Shown here: piece by piece, positions 17,255 to 25,545 of the stretch
Numbering within the stretch: position 1 is the first letter of the stretch
Layout: the number at the start of each line of letters is the position of its first letter
Assembly (NCBI GenBank): GCA_963594675.1
Contig: CAVBGA010000193.1
Span: forward strand, 1 to 64,000
Length of the DNA: 64,000 bases
Origin: Ruminococcus_G sp963594675
GTDB taxonomy: Bacteria > Bacillota > Clostridia > Lachnospirales > Lachnospiraceae
Direction: 5' to 3'
Notes under the pieces: generated by a model
Databases searched by the model: none
What the model saw: only the letters and a program-made list of their open reading frames with translations
What the model was told of the DNA's origin: nothing
Made by a program: the position numbers and the translations under genes

Positions 17255-18734
17255 GTATTACCTCCTGATATTTCCTCAAAACAAAATATATGGTCGTTCC
17301 TTCTCCCGGTTCGCTGGCAGCCCAAACCTTGCCGCCATGATCCTCAAGAATTTTCTTTACAATAGATAGGCCGATGCCGCTTCCTCCCTTAGATGTTCCT
17401 CGGGAAGCATCTGCCCGATAGAGGCGGTCAAAGATTTTTACCAAATCCTTCCTCTCAATTCCCATCCCATTATCTTCAATCTCAAACTGGATAAAATCCC
17501 CAGCATCCTTAATGCGAATGGCCAGACGTTTTTGATCCTTATCCATATATTTTAAGGAATTGCTGACAATATTATTAATCACACGGCGCAACTGTTCCGC
17601 ATCTGCAATCATCAAGACTTCATCGGACAGTTCATTTTCAAAATCAAAGTCTACATTCTCAGAGGCTAATTCCATCCGCAGCTCATCGAGACAATCATCG
17701 AAGTATTCATTCACAGAAATCTTATTAAAGACGTAAGGAATTCTGTTGGTATCAATCTTAGAATAGAAGGTCAGCTCATTGATCAGCCGATCCATTTCTA
17801 TGGCCTTATTATAAATGGTTTGAATATAGCGGTTCATTTTCTCCGGTGTGTCCGCCACACCATCCATAATTCCCTCTACATAACCCTTGATAGAAGTGAT
17901 CGGCGTCTTCAGATCATGAGAAATATTGCTGATCAGCTCCTTACTCTCCCTGTCAAAGGCAAGATTCTCCTCCGAAGATTCCTTAAGGCGTTTACGCATT
18001 TCCTCAAAATCCTCGCAGAGGTTATTTACCTCTTCTACATCATTGCCTTCCACCACAAAATCCAGATTGCCTTCTTTGATATTCCAGGTTGCCTTTCTAA
18101 GCTGACTCAGAGGCGTGACAATGCCCCGATAAAGCCACAAGCACAGGGCCAGACTGGTCATAACCAGAACCCCCAAAACTACAATCACTGTTGCAATAAT
18201 CAACAATTGGGTCTGGGATCGGAAGCTCTCTGCAAAAGTGACGATAAAGGCGCTACCCTCAGATTTATCCGAAAATATGAAATCCGTCTGTTTTACCAAG
18301 GCCTGCACATCATCACCGATGTAAATGCCATCATCAGACTCCGCCTGAAATCCGCCATAATCCGGCAAATGTTCGATCAGCTCCTGACAATCTTCGCCAC
18401 TGCCATTATAGTAGATATCATTGCCTTTTCTTACAATCAAAAAGGAATCCACTCTCTCCAAACGCTCGTTCAGAGTTTCCAAAAAATTAGTCTGTTCAAA
18501 AACCCCTGCATCACTGCTTGCTTTTTCCTGCATAAGCATGAAAGTATCATGGGTCATCTGGCTCATAGCCATAGCGGTATTGGTCAGATTTTCATAGGAA
18601 ATCTCCACACCATAATCTTCCTTAAGTGAATTCAGCTGATAATTTGAGAAGAAAAAAAGAAATACCGCAGTAACAATCAAAGGAAGAAATACCACAGTTA
18701 AAAATGTAATTAAAATCCTGGTCTTAAGTTTCAC
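17247..18734 (-). CDS. Membrane sensor histidine kinase
   Basis: The 495-residue kinase has a membrane span at about 8-30, an extracytoplasmic sensor of about 130 residues, a second span near 165-190, a HAMP linker, the phospho-His in NISHDLKTPITSIKGYVEGI (about residue 270) and a HATPase domain (FEIEDNGMGIERKD, RGTSKGGSGIGLSIVKKIL). The best start is GTG 18734, 5 bases after GAGAGGTG; the track frame reaches ATG 18797 without a ribosome site. It feeds the overlapping response regulator. The signal is unknown. Confidence 0.93.
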   Translation of the reverse strand: MKLKTRILITFLTVVFLPLIVTAVFLFFFSNYQLNSLKEDYGVEISYENLTNTAMAMSQMTHDTFMLMQEKASSDAGVFEQTNFLETLNERLERVDSFLIVRKGNDIYYNGSGEDCQELIEHLPDYGGFQAESDDGIYIGDDVQALVKQTDFIFSDKSEGSAFIVTFAESFRSQTQLLIIATVIVVLGVLVMTSLALCLWLYRGIVTPLSQLRKATWNIKEGNLDFVVEGNDVEEVNNLCEDFEEMRKRLKESSEENLAFDRESKELISNISHDLKTPITSIKGYVEGIMDGVADTPEKMNRYIQTIYNKAIEMDRLINELTFYSKIDTNRIPYVFNKISVNEYFDDCLDELRMELASENVDFDFENELSDEVLMIADAEQLRRVINNIVSNSLKYMDKDQKRLAIRIKDAGDFIQFEIEDNGMGIERKDLVKIFDRLYRADASRGTSKGGSGIGLSIVKKILEDHGGKVWAASEPGEGTTIYFVLRKYQEVIHE

Positions 18735-18885
18735 CAAAACACCTCTCACCAGTACACTTATTTTCAAACATCTGTATACATCAAGACTCGCTGCCAAGCC
18801 TTATTCATCTTACTGGGCATTATTATAGCATATGCTATAGCACAGACCGTGATTATTTATAAATATTTCATGATTCTTTCACATT

Positions 18886-18922
18886 AAAAAAAGAAAAAGG
18901 ATTCCCACTCCAGCGGGAATCC
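18886..18922 (-). terminator. Terminator after the isomerase gene
   Basis: GGATTCCC (18899-18906) pairs with GGGAATCC (18915-18922) and is followed on the minus strand by TTTTTCTTTTTTT. Confidence 0.85.
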
Positions 18923-18955
18923 CTCTCTACTTTCTTTTATTCAGAAGTTATTATA

Positions 18956-19822
18956 CTAGTTATTCCAATATTTCTCTACATGAGCTTTGGTAATCTCAGC
19001 AGATTTTTTAACATTGTCTTCCTGATTCATCTCCCAGTACTCAGGACGGAAGATCTCAATGATACAGTTATCATTGTTGAATCCAATTTTCTTGAAGGTA
19101 TCTGCAAATCTCTTATGATCCAGGCAGTCCTTCTCATCGCCTGGCCACAGTCTTACAGCGTCTGTGTTGTAAGCAGCACCATAAGGTACATTCTCGCATC
19201 CATTCAGATGCCATACAAAAATCTTAGATCCATCAGCTTCCTCAAGAGCCTCCCAAGTAGATCCCATATTGCGGAAGTGATACTGGTCACATGTCAGACC
19301 TACCAATGGATGATTAATTTCTTTTACAATAGCATATGCCTCATCAAAACGATTGATAGACATTGTCGGAGATGCACAGAACTCGATGGAAAGCTTGATT
19401 CCTGACGGCTCTACGATAGGAAGCATAGAAGTAATTACTTCTACGGCATCCTTCTTAATCTCCGGAATAGTAGCTGGTACAGTAAGATCCCATGTAGGAA
19501 CAACTACAATCATCTTACATCCCAGAATATTACAACGACGTACGATCTCTTTCAGTTCATCTAAAACAGCATCTTTTTCTTCCTGTGTCTGTTTCATATT
19601 AAAACCAACCAGCGCATTGTAAGAAGACATTTTCAGATGATGGTTTTTAAAGAAATCTGCCATCCACTCCAAAGTGATTGCTCCAGACTCCAGATCTCTG
19701 TCCAAGCACTCAGACTGAACATCGATAAGATCAAAACCATACTTTTCGCAAAGTTCCATATCTGCTTTCAATGTATGTCCTGCACAACCCTTGCTGTTTG
19801 CTTCATTAAATCCTATTTTCAT
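18956..19822 (-). CDS. Sugar phosphate isomerase/epimerase-like TIM-barrel protein
   Basis: The 288-residue protein belongs to the AP-endonuclease-2/xylose isomerase-like TIM-barrel family. Metal-binding residues are suggested by the Glu of KLSIEFCASP, the Asp/His of VGLTCDQYHF, the His of FVWHLNGCENVP and the Glu of NCIIEIFRPEYW. Members isomerise or epimerise sugars and inositols (IolE, IolI, hydroxypyruvate isomerase); the substrate here is not determined. ATG 19822 follows GGAGGAAAG; an upstream ATG at 19837 overlaps it. It stands alone, with its own promoter at 19940-19968 and terminator. It is not in an operon with the sugar importer. Confidence 0.85.
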   Translation of the reverse strand: MKIGFNEANSKGCAGHTLKADMELCEKYGFDLIDVQSECLDRDLESGAITLEWMADFFKNHHLKMSSYNALVGFNMKQTQEEKDAVLDELKEIVRRCNILGCKMIVVVPTWDLTVPATIPEIKKDAVEVITSMLPIVEPSGIKLSIEFCASPTMSINRFDEAYAIVKEINHPLVGLTCDQYHFRNMGSTWEALEEADGSKIFVWHLNGCENVPYGAAYNTDAVRLWPGDEKDCLDHKRFADTFKKIGFNNDNCIIEIFRPEYWEMNQEDNVKKSAEITKAHVEKYWNN

Positions 19823-19882
19823 CTTGCTTTCCTCCATTAAATTAATTCACCCGTTACCGTTTCTGATAACATTCACCCATCA

Positions 19883-19924
19883 CCTACAGGACCTGCCACC
19901 GGCAGCTCCCTTCGGATGCATAGC
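19883..19924 (-). repeat. Dispersed hairpin repeat, copy B
   Basis: On the minus strand this reads GCTATGCATCCGAAGGGAGC, then TGCCGGTGGCAGGTCCTGTAGG. The core GGAGCTGCC-GGT-GGCAGGTCC is a hairpin with one mismatch. It lies at the 5' end of the isomerase mRNA, about 10 bases after the predicted transcript start. Confidence 0.65.
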
Positions 19925-19939
19925 ACTTAAGATGTTCTC

Positions 19940-19968
19940 AGTATATCACCGTGTGCACGTGACCGCAA
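19940..19968 (-). promoter_or_regulatory. Promoter of the isomerase gene
   Basis: TTGCGG (19968-19963), a 17-base spacer and TATACT (19945-19940) form a good vegetative promoter on the minus strand. Confidence 0.6.
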
Positions 19969-20056
19969 GACCTCAAAAAGCTCTAAACTCTCTTTTTGTC
20001 ATTTTCACTAAAAATCCAAGTTCATTTTCTACTTGCAACAAAGTTTCCTATATGGC

Positions 20057-20099
20057 AAAAAAGCTGTGATAGAAAGCTAACTTTCTACCACAGCTTTTT
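20057..20099 (-). terminator. Terminator after metK
   Basis: AAAAAAGCTGTGATAGAAAG pairs with CTTTCTACCACAGCTTTTT around a 4-base loop, 14 bases past the metK stop. Confidence 0.85.
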
Positions 20100-20112
20100 A
20101 CATAGCAAAGAT

Positions 20113-21303
20113 TTATGCTAAATATTTTTTCAGGTCATCTACCTTGTCCAGTTTCTCCCAGGGAAGATCCAGATCATTTCTTCCAAAGTGTCCATAAGCA
20201 GCTGTCTGCTTGTAGATCGGACGACGAAGATCCAGCATCTTGATGATTCCTGCCGGACGAAGATCAAAGTTCTCTCTGATGATGTCTACCAGCTTGCTAT
20301 CAGAAATCTTTCCTGTACCCTCTGTATCTACCATAACGGATGTTGGCTGCGCCACACCGATGGCATAGGAAAGCTGAATCTCGCATTTGTCAGCAAGTCC
20401 TGCTGCAACAATATTCTTTGCCACATATCTTGCTGCATAAGCTGCAGAACGGTCTACCTTTGTGCAGTCTTTTCCGGAGAATGCTCCGCCGCCATGACGG
20501 CCATATCCACCATAGGTATCTACGATAATCTTTCTTCCTGTCAGACCACTATCTCCGTGAGGACCTCCGATAACGAAACGACCTGTAGGATTGATGAAAT
20601 ATTTGGTGTTCTCATCTACCATATCTGCCGGGATGATAGCGTCAAAAACATATTTTTTAATATCCTGATGAATCTGCTCCTGACTTACATCCGGATCGTG
20701 CTGAGTAGAGCATACAACCGCATCCAGGCGAGCCGGACGTCCATTCTCATCATACTCAACCGTTACCTGGGTTTTTCCATCAGGTCTAAGATAGGACAAA
20801 GTTCCATCCTTACGAACTTTTGTCAGCTGAAGAGCAAGCTTGTGAGCAAGAGCGATAGGATAAGGCATATACTCCTCTGTCTCATTGCTGGCATATCCAA
20901 ACATCATACCCTGATCTCCGGCACCAATTGCCTCGATCTCTGCATCAGACATGGTATTCTCTTTTGCTTCCAAGGCTTTATCAACACCCATAGCAATATC
21001 CGAAGACTGTTCATCAAGAGTAGTAATAACTGCGCAGGTATCTGCATCAAAACCATATTTTCCTCTTGTGTAACCGATCTCGCGAATGGTCTCACGTACG
21101 ATTTTCTGAATATCAATATTCGCTTTACTTGTGATCTCACCCATAACCAAGACAAGACCTGTAGTTGTTGCTGTCTCGCAAGCTACACGGCTCATAGGAT
21201 CCTGCTCAAGCAGAGCATCCAGCACTGCGTCCGAAATCTGGTCGCACATTTTATCCGGATGTCCCTCTGTAACTGACTCTGATGTAAATAATAGTTTCTC
21301 CAT
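20113..21303 (-). CDS. metK: S-adenosylmethionine synthetase
   Basis: The 396-residue enzyme makes SAM from methionine and ATP in the cytoplasm. It starts with LLFTSESVTEGHPDKMCDQI (the His of GHPDK is catalytic). The hallmark loops GAGDQGMMFGYA and GGAFSGKDCTKVDRSAAYAA are intact. Length and order are normal for a housekeeping MetK. ATG 21303 follows GGAGGTAATT. A SAM-I riboswitch and terminator directly upstream give feedback control by the product. Confidence 0.98.
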   Translation of the reverse strand: MEKLLFTSESVTEGHPDKMCDQISDAVLDALLEQDPMSRVACETATTTGLVLVMGEITSKANIDIQKIVRETIREIGYTRGKYGFDADTCAVITTLDEQSSDIAMGVDKALEAKENTMSDAEIEAIGAGDQGMMFGYASNETEEYMPYPIALAHKLALQLTKVRKDGTLSYLRPDGKTQVTVEYDENGRPARLDAVVCSTQHDPDVSQEQIHQDIKKYVFDAIIPADMVDENTKYFINPTGRFVIGGPHGDSGLTGRKIIVDTYGGYGRHGGGAFSGKDCTKVDRSAAYAARYVAKNIVAAGLADKCEIQLSYAIGVAQPTSVMVDTEGTGKISDSKLVDIIRENFDLRPAGIIKMLDLRRPIYKQTAAYGHFGRNDLDLPWEKLDKVDDLKKYLA

Positions 21304-21329
21304 AATTACCTCCAATTGTAAATTCATTG

Positions 21330-21356
21330 AAAAAAAATCCGCTTTACTAAGCGGAC
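21330..21356 (-). terminator. Expression-platform terminator of the metK riboswitch
   Basis: TCCGCTTAGTAAAGCGGA forms a 7-bp hairpin followed by eight Ts, ending about 25 bases before the metK start codon. Confidence 0.9.
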
Positions 21357-21373
21357 TTAACTTTTTCGGTATT

Positions 21374-21478
21374 AAATCCCCTTATTGTTCGATTGCTCGC
21401 TCAGGTTGGCACCTTCCACTTTGGGGGTTGCCGTGACTTCATCGATCCTTACTATCTCCATCACTCTGAATAAAGGTT
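21374..21478 (-). promoter_or_regulatory. SAM-I (S-box) riboswitch
   Basis: Read on the minus strand, the aptamer shows CAGAGTGATGGAGA, GATGAAGTCACGGCAACC, AAGTGGAAGGTGCCAACCTG and a closing AATAAGGGG pairing with CCTTTATT. These are the S-box landmarks (GAUGAA, CGGCAACC, AGGUGCCAA). SAM binding favours the downstream terminator and shuts metK off. Confidence 0.92.
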
Positions 21479-21529
21479 AACTGAACCAATATTAAATTGC
21501 CTGCACAAATCCAGTGCAGTAGACATAAT

Positions 21530-21570
21530 AACGCTTTTCTCCTGAATCGTCAAGAGAAAAGCGTTTTTTT
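21530..21570. terminator. Hairpin after murA
   Basis: AACGCTTTTCTC pairs with GAGAAAAGCGTT. A run of seven Ts follows on the plus strand; on the murA (minus) strand the downstream tract is only TTATTAT. It is probably the murA terminator, but the polarity looks better for plus. Confidence 0.65.
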
Positions 21571-21586
21571 CATAATATATCATATA

Positions 21587-22882
21587 TCAACCGATACGAA
21601 GACGGAACTTCTGCAATTCCTTTTCATTGTGTACACGCTCGATACTACCACCCAAAGCTCTCAGCTTTCCTTCGAAATCTTCATATCCTCTCTGAATATA
21701 AACGATATCGTCCACAGTGGTAATTCCCTCAGCTGCAAGACCTGCAATCACAAGAGCCGCTCCGGCTCGAAGATCTGGGGCACTTACTCTGGCTCCGGTA
21801 AAACCTGCCACACCATCGATGATGGCGGAATTGCCTTCTACCTTGATATCTGCACCCATGCGCACCAACTCATCAGCATATTTAAAACGATTTTCAAAAA
21901 TACTCTCAGTCACAATACTTGTTCCTTCAGAAAGAGCAAGTACCACAGCCATCTGAGGCTGCATATCTGTAGGGAATCCAGGATAAGGAAGAGTCTTAAC
22001 ATGGGTTCTGCTGAGACGCTTTGCTGCCATTACTCTGATGGCATCATCAAATTCCTCTACCTCACATCCAATCTCTACCAACTTAGCTGTCGTAGCTTCC
22101 AGATGCTTTGGAATTACATTCTTAATTAATACATCACCTTTAGTAGCTGCCGCTGCCATCATATAGGTTCCGGCTTCAATCATATCCGGTACAATAGAAT
22201 AGCTACAGGCATGAAGCTTGTCCACACCCTTGATACGAATCACATCAGTACCTGCACCCTTGATATCAGCCCCCATGCAGTTAAGGAAGTTTGCAACATC
22301 CACCACATGCGGCTCACGGGCTGCATTCTCAATGATGGTTCTGCCCGGTGCCATAGACGCCGCCATCATAATATTAATGGTAGCTCCCACAGATACCATA
22401 TCCAGGAAAATATGACTTCCTTTAAGATTGTTCTCTGCTTTTGCTACGATGGCTCCGTGATGAATATCAACACTGGCTCCCAAGGCCCTAAAGCCCTTCA
22501 GATGCTGATCGATGGGACGGCTTCCAATATTACATCCACCGGGAAGGGGTACCTCCGCACGTTTATATTTTCCCAGCAATGCGCCAAGAAGATAATAGGA
22601 TGCTCGAATCTTTTTAATATATTCATAATCGACACTCATATCGCCGATTGTTGAACCATTTATATTTACGGTATGGCGATCAACTCTCTCCACTGTTGCT
22701 CCGATCATCTCAATCGCCTCAAGCAACACATTGATGTCATTTACATCCGGGAGATTATCAATACACACTGTCTCATCCGTCATAATTGCGGCTGCAAGGA
22801 TGGCCAATGCCGCATTCTTCGCTCCCCCGATTTCGACTTCGCCAACCAACGGATTACCGCCTTTGATAACATACTGTTCCAT
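21587..22882 (-). CDS. murA: UDP-N-acetylglucosamine 1-carboxyvinyltransferase
   Basis: The 431-residue enzyme catalyses the first committed step of peptidoglycan synthesis, adding enolpyruvate from PEP to UDP-GlcNAc. KGGNPLVGEVEIGGAKNAAL opens the protein. The active-site loop PGGCNIGSRPID has Cys at about residue 116, the fosfomycin target. PYPGFPTDMQPQ and APDLRAGAALVIAGLAAEG are also present. Length is normal. AGGTGTGAT precedes ATG 22882. Clostridia often have two MurA copies; only one is in this window. Confidence 0.97.
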   Translation of the reverse strand: MEQYVIKGGNPLVGEVEIGGAKNAALAILAAAIMTDETVCIDNLPDVNDINVLLEAIEMIGATVERVDRHTVNINGSTIGDMSVDYEYIKKIRASYYLLGALLGKYKRAEVPLPGGCNIGSRPIDQHLKGFRALGASVDIHHGAIVAKAENNLKGSHIFLDMVSVGATINIMMAASMAPGRTIIENAAREPHVVDVANFLNCMGADIKGAGTDVIRIKGVDKLHACSYSIVPDMIEAGTYMMAAAATKGDVLIKNVIPKHLEATTAKLVEIGCEVEEFDDAIRVMAAKRLSRTHVKTLPYPGFPTDMQPQMAVVLALSEGTSIVTESIFENRFKYADELVRMGADIKVEGNSAIIDGVAGFTGARVSAPDLRAGAALVIAGLAAEGITTVDDIVYIQRGYEDFEGKLRALGGSIERVHNEKELQKFRLRIG

Positions 22883-23305
22883 ATCACACCTCGAATACTA
22901 TCACGCATGCACCCCCTCAGATGCATACACCCCTGATATATTATAATTATTTATACTCGCAACTGCTTCATATCCTGACAGTCACTTATATTCGATATCG
23001 TTCAGGTCTGTCTTATCCCTCTTCTATGGAATAAACCCAGTCTCGCATATATCCTAAAAATTTTACCATACGACATTAGATCTTTCAAGCGAACATAGGT
23101 TCTTTAGCGATATCTACTAATTTATTTGGAATATAACTATTATATTTTTGTTCCCTTTTTGTAATAATTCTGTAAAGTTCAAGACATCGCGTTGATTATC
23201 TTATATAGAACAAGGAATTACACATGCAAAACGGAGGTTATCCAAAGGACAACCCCCGTTGTATGAACCATAATGTCTATGGCGAAATGAATCACATCTC
23301 TTAAA
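22883..23305. other. Intergenic region between murA and gdhA
   Basis: This gap carries the gdhA terminator (23229-23260) and, near 22935-22950, a TATAAT-like sequence that may belong to the murA promoter. A short imperfect duplication of GCATGCACCCC / GATGCATACACCCC lies at 22903-22933. I see no gene or RNA in the remainder. Confidence 0.5.
23229..23260 (-). terminator. Terminator after gdhA
   Basis: AACGGAGGTTATCC pairs with GGACAACCCCCGTT around AAA; the minus strand continues TTTTGC. Confidence 0.75.
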
Positions 23306-24640
23306 TTAAACAATACCCTGAGCAAGCATTGCATTTGCAACTTTCTCGAATCCGGCAATGTTAGCACCTACAACATAGTCTCCTTCATGACCATAACGTT
23401 TTGCTGTATCAGCCATATTGTGTGTGATATTTACCATGATGTCTTTAAGTTTTGCATCAACTTCCTCGAAGCTCCAGCTGAGACGCTCGCTGTTCTGGGA
23501 CATCTCAAGTGCAGATGTAGCAACACCACCAGCGTTTGCTGCTTTACCAGGAGCGAAGATCACTTTGTTCTCCTGGAGATATTTTGTAGCCTCAAGAGTA
23601 GTAGGCATGTTAGCACCCTCGCATACAGCCAGGCAGCCATTAGCAACCAACTGTTTTGCATCGTCGATAAGAAGCTCGTTCTGTGTAGCACAGGGAAGAG
23701 CGATATCACATTTGATCTGCCATACACCACGTCCTTCATGATACTCTGAATTCGGACGATAGTTTTTGTACTCTGTAAGTCTTGCTCTCTTAACCTCTTT
23801 GATCTCCTGAAGAGCTGCAACATCGATTCCATCTGGATCATAAACCCAACCTGTAGAATCGGAGCATGTTACAACCTTAGCACCCATCTGCTGTGCTTTC
23901 TGGATTGCATAGATTGCTACGTTACCAGCACCAGATACGCAGATTGTCTTACCTGCAATATCGATACCATTAAGTTTCAGAAGCTCCTGTGTCAGATACA
24001 GAAGACCATATCCTGTAGCTTCTGTTCTTGCAAGAGAACCACCGAAAGTAAGACCTTTACCTGTCAGAACACCCTCATAAGAGTTTGTCAGTTTTTTGTA
24101 CTGTCCATACATGTAACCAATCTCTCTTGCGCCTGTTCCGATATCACCAGCAGGTACGTCGATGTTCTCGCCAATATATTTACTCAGCTCTGTCATGAAG
24201 CTCTGGCAGAATGCCATAACCTCACGATCTGATTTCCCCTTAGGATCGAAATCAGAACCACCTTTTGCTCCACCGATAGGAAGACCTGTCAGAGAGTTTT
24301 TGAAGATCTGCTCGAAACCAAGGAATTTAAGGATTCCAATATTTACAGAAGGATGAAGACGAAGGCCTCCCTTGTAAGGTCCGATTGCACTATTGAACTG
24401 TACACGGTATCCAACATTTACCTGAACTTTTCCTTTGTCATCTACCCACGGAACTCTGAATTTAATCTGACGCTCTGGCTCTACAAGTCTCTCAAGAAGA
24501 GAAACGCTTCTGTAAAGCTCCTCATTCGCATCGATTGCAGGACGAAGAGACTCAAGAACCTCTTTTACTGCCTGATGGAATTCTGGCTGTCCTGGGTTTT
24601 TTGCTAAGACTGACTCATATACCTCGTCTACGTAAGCCAT
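23306..24640 (-). CDS. gdhA: NADP-type glutamate dehydrogenase
   Basis: The 444-residue hexameric enzyme converts 2-oxoglutarate and ammonium to glutamate. The substrate segment GPYKGGLRLHPSVN, the catalytic Lys in GLPIGGAKGGSDFDPKGKSD, the DVPAGDIGTGAREIGYMYGQ segment, and the nucleotide-binding VSGAGNVAIYAIQKAQQMGA are intact. Length and the KGKSD region match the NADP-dependent clostridial/enteric class. GGGAGGTACAG precedes the start. The mRNA has a leader of about 170 bases with two hairpins and a dispersed repeat, which suggests extra control. Confidence 0.97.
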   Translation of the reverse strand: MAYVDEVYESVLAKNPGQPEFHQAVKEVLESLRPAIDANEELYRSVSLLERLVEPERQIKFRVPWVDDKGKVQVNVGYRVQFNSAIGPYKGGLRLHPSVNIGILKFLGFEQIFKNSLTGLPIGGAKGGSDFDPKGKSDREVMAFCQSFMTELSKYIGENIDVPAGDIGTGAREIGYMYGQYKKLTNSYEGVLTGKGLTFGGSLARTEATGYGLLYLTQELLKLNGIDIAGKTICVSGAGNVAIYAIQKAQQMGAKVVTCSDSTGWVYDPDGIDVAALQEIKEVKRARLTEYKNYRPNSEYHEGRGVWQIKCDIALPCATQNELLIDDAKQLVANGCLAVCEGANMPTTLEATKYLQENKVIFAPGKAANAGGVATSALEMSQNSERLSWSFEEVDAKLKDIMVNITHNMADTAKRYGHEGDYVVGANIAGFEKVANAMLAQGIV

Positions 24641-24684
24641 TTTTACTGTACCTCCCTAATTTCATGTCACTTTTTGAGATTAAA

Positions 24685-24702
24685 ACCGGCCCTCAGGCTG
24701 GT
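24685..24702 (-). other. Terminator-like hairpin in the gdhA leader
   Basis: On the minus strand ACCAGCC pairs with GGCCGGT around TGAG and is followed by TTTAATCTC. It lies 45 bases before the gdhA start. Confidence 0.5.
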
Positions 24703-24719
24703 CCAATCTAGCAGGCAAA

Positions 24720-24764
24720 CCTACAGGATCTGCCACTGGCAGTTCCCTTCGGCTACTTGGCAAC
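24720..24764 (-). repeat. Dispersed hairpin repeat, copy C
   Basis: On the minus strand this reads GTTGCCAAGTAGCCGAAGGG, then AACTGCCAGTGGCAGATCC and TGTAGG. It directly follows the T-run of the hairpin at 24764-24794 and belongs to the gdhA leader. Confidence 0.65.
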
Positions 24765-24794
24765 AAAAAACGGATGCACAAAATGCACCCGTTT
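24764..24794 (-). terminator. Intrinsic terminator within the gdhA leader
   Basis: On the minus strand AAACGGGTGCA pairs with TGCATCCGTTT and TTTTG follows. It can end the flavin reductase transcript, but it also lies downstream of the gdhA promoter. Confidence 0.8.
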
Positions 24795-24820
24795 CTGTTG
24801 CACGCCTTTGTACAAGTGAA

Positions 24821-24849
24821 ATTATAGCATGATAAGACCACTCATACAA
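24821..24849 (-). promoter_or_regulatory. Promoter of gdhA
   Basis: TTGTAT (24849-24844), a 17-base spacer and a perfect TATAAT (24826-24821) on the minus strand. The predicted start near 24814 leaves a leader of about 173 bases. Confidence 0.7.
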
Positions 24850-24938
24850 GAAAAAAATTGTAGTTTTCTGAATTATTTTTTTAAAAAATTTCATTTTTAC
24901 CTGTAAAAGCAAGTTTTTTACGTTCAAAATGAAACTCT

Positions 24939-25535
24939 CTACTTCTTATCCTTCATATTCTTTTTCGCTTTTGTCTTTTTCTTAACGCTGTAGCCAAAGC
25001 TTCCTTTCTCTTTTCCCAGGCCATAATAGGTCCCATGGGAATAGACAATTGGATGAGCTTTTGTCAGATCAAACTTACCTTTTTCATCCATATAGGCTTC
25101 ATCTGCATGAACAGCTAAAACGTCAGCTATAAACATGTGGTGGGAGCCCAACTCTTCCACCTTTCGCACACGGCATTCAATATTCACCGGGGCCTCTGCC
25201 AGCAAAGGGGCCGATACCTGTTCCGCTTTTTCCCTATGAAGGTCTAAATCCTGAAATTTGTCTCTATCTCTTCCAGAGCGCACACCGCAATAATCCGTGG
25301 CATAAGCCAATTTCTCTGTGGTTAGATTAATAACAAATTCCCCAGTCTCCTGAAGCATATGATAAGAATATCTCTCCGGTCGCACGGAAATAGACAGCAT
25401 AGGCGGATTGGTACACACAGTTCCTGCCCAGGCCACAGTAAAAATATTGTCCCTGCCTTCTTTGTCCGCTACAGTAACAAGCACAGCCGGCAAGGGATAT
25501 AGCATATTTCCGGCTTTCCAAGTTTGTTTTCCCAT
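24939..25535 (-). CDS. Flavin reductase-like FMN-binding protein
   Basis: The 198-residue protein is of the split-barrel flavin reductase (DIM6/NTAB) family, which binds FMN and transfers electrons from NAD(P)H or acts on small redox substrates. Typical segments are NIFTVAWAGTVCTNPPMLSI, VRPERYSYHMLQETGEFVIN and ELGSHHMFIADVLAVHAD. A Lys-rich tail ends the protein. AGGAAAGG precedes ATG 25535, 10 bases after the diphosphatase stop, so the two genes are an operon. The substrate is unknown. Confidence 0.85.
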   Translation of the reverse strand: MGKQTWKAGNMLYPLPAVLVTVADKEGRDNIFTVAWAGTVCTNPPMLSISVRPERYSYHMLQETGEFVINLTTEKLAYATDYCGVRSGRDRDKFQDLDLHREKAEQVSAPLLAEAPVNIECRVRKVEELGSHHMFIADVLAVHADEAYMDEKGKFDLTKAHPIVYSHGTYYGLGKEKGSFGYSVKKKTKAKKNMKDKK

Positions 25536-25545
25536 GATACCTTTC

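Noticed and set aside
22903..22933. Duplicated GCATGCACCCC-like segment before murA
   Set aside because: Short and imperfect, with no hairpin or promoter relation that I can support.
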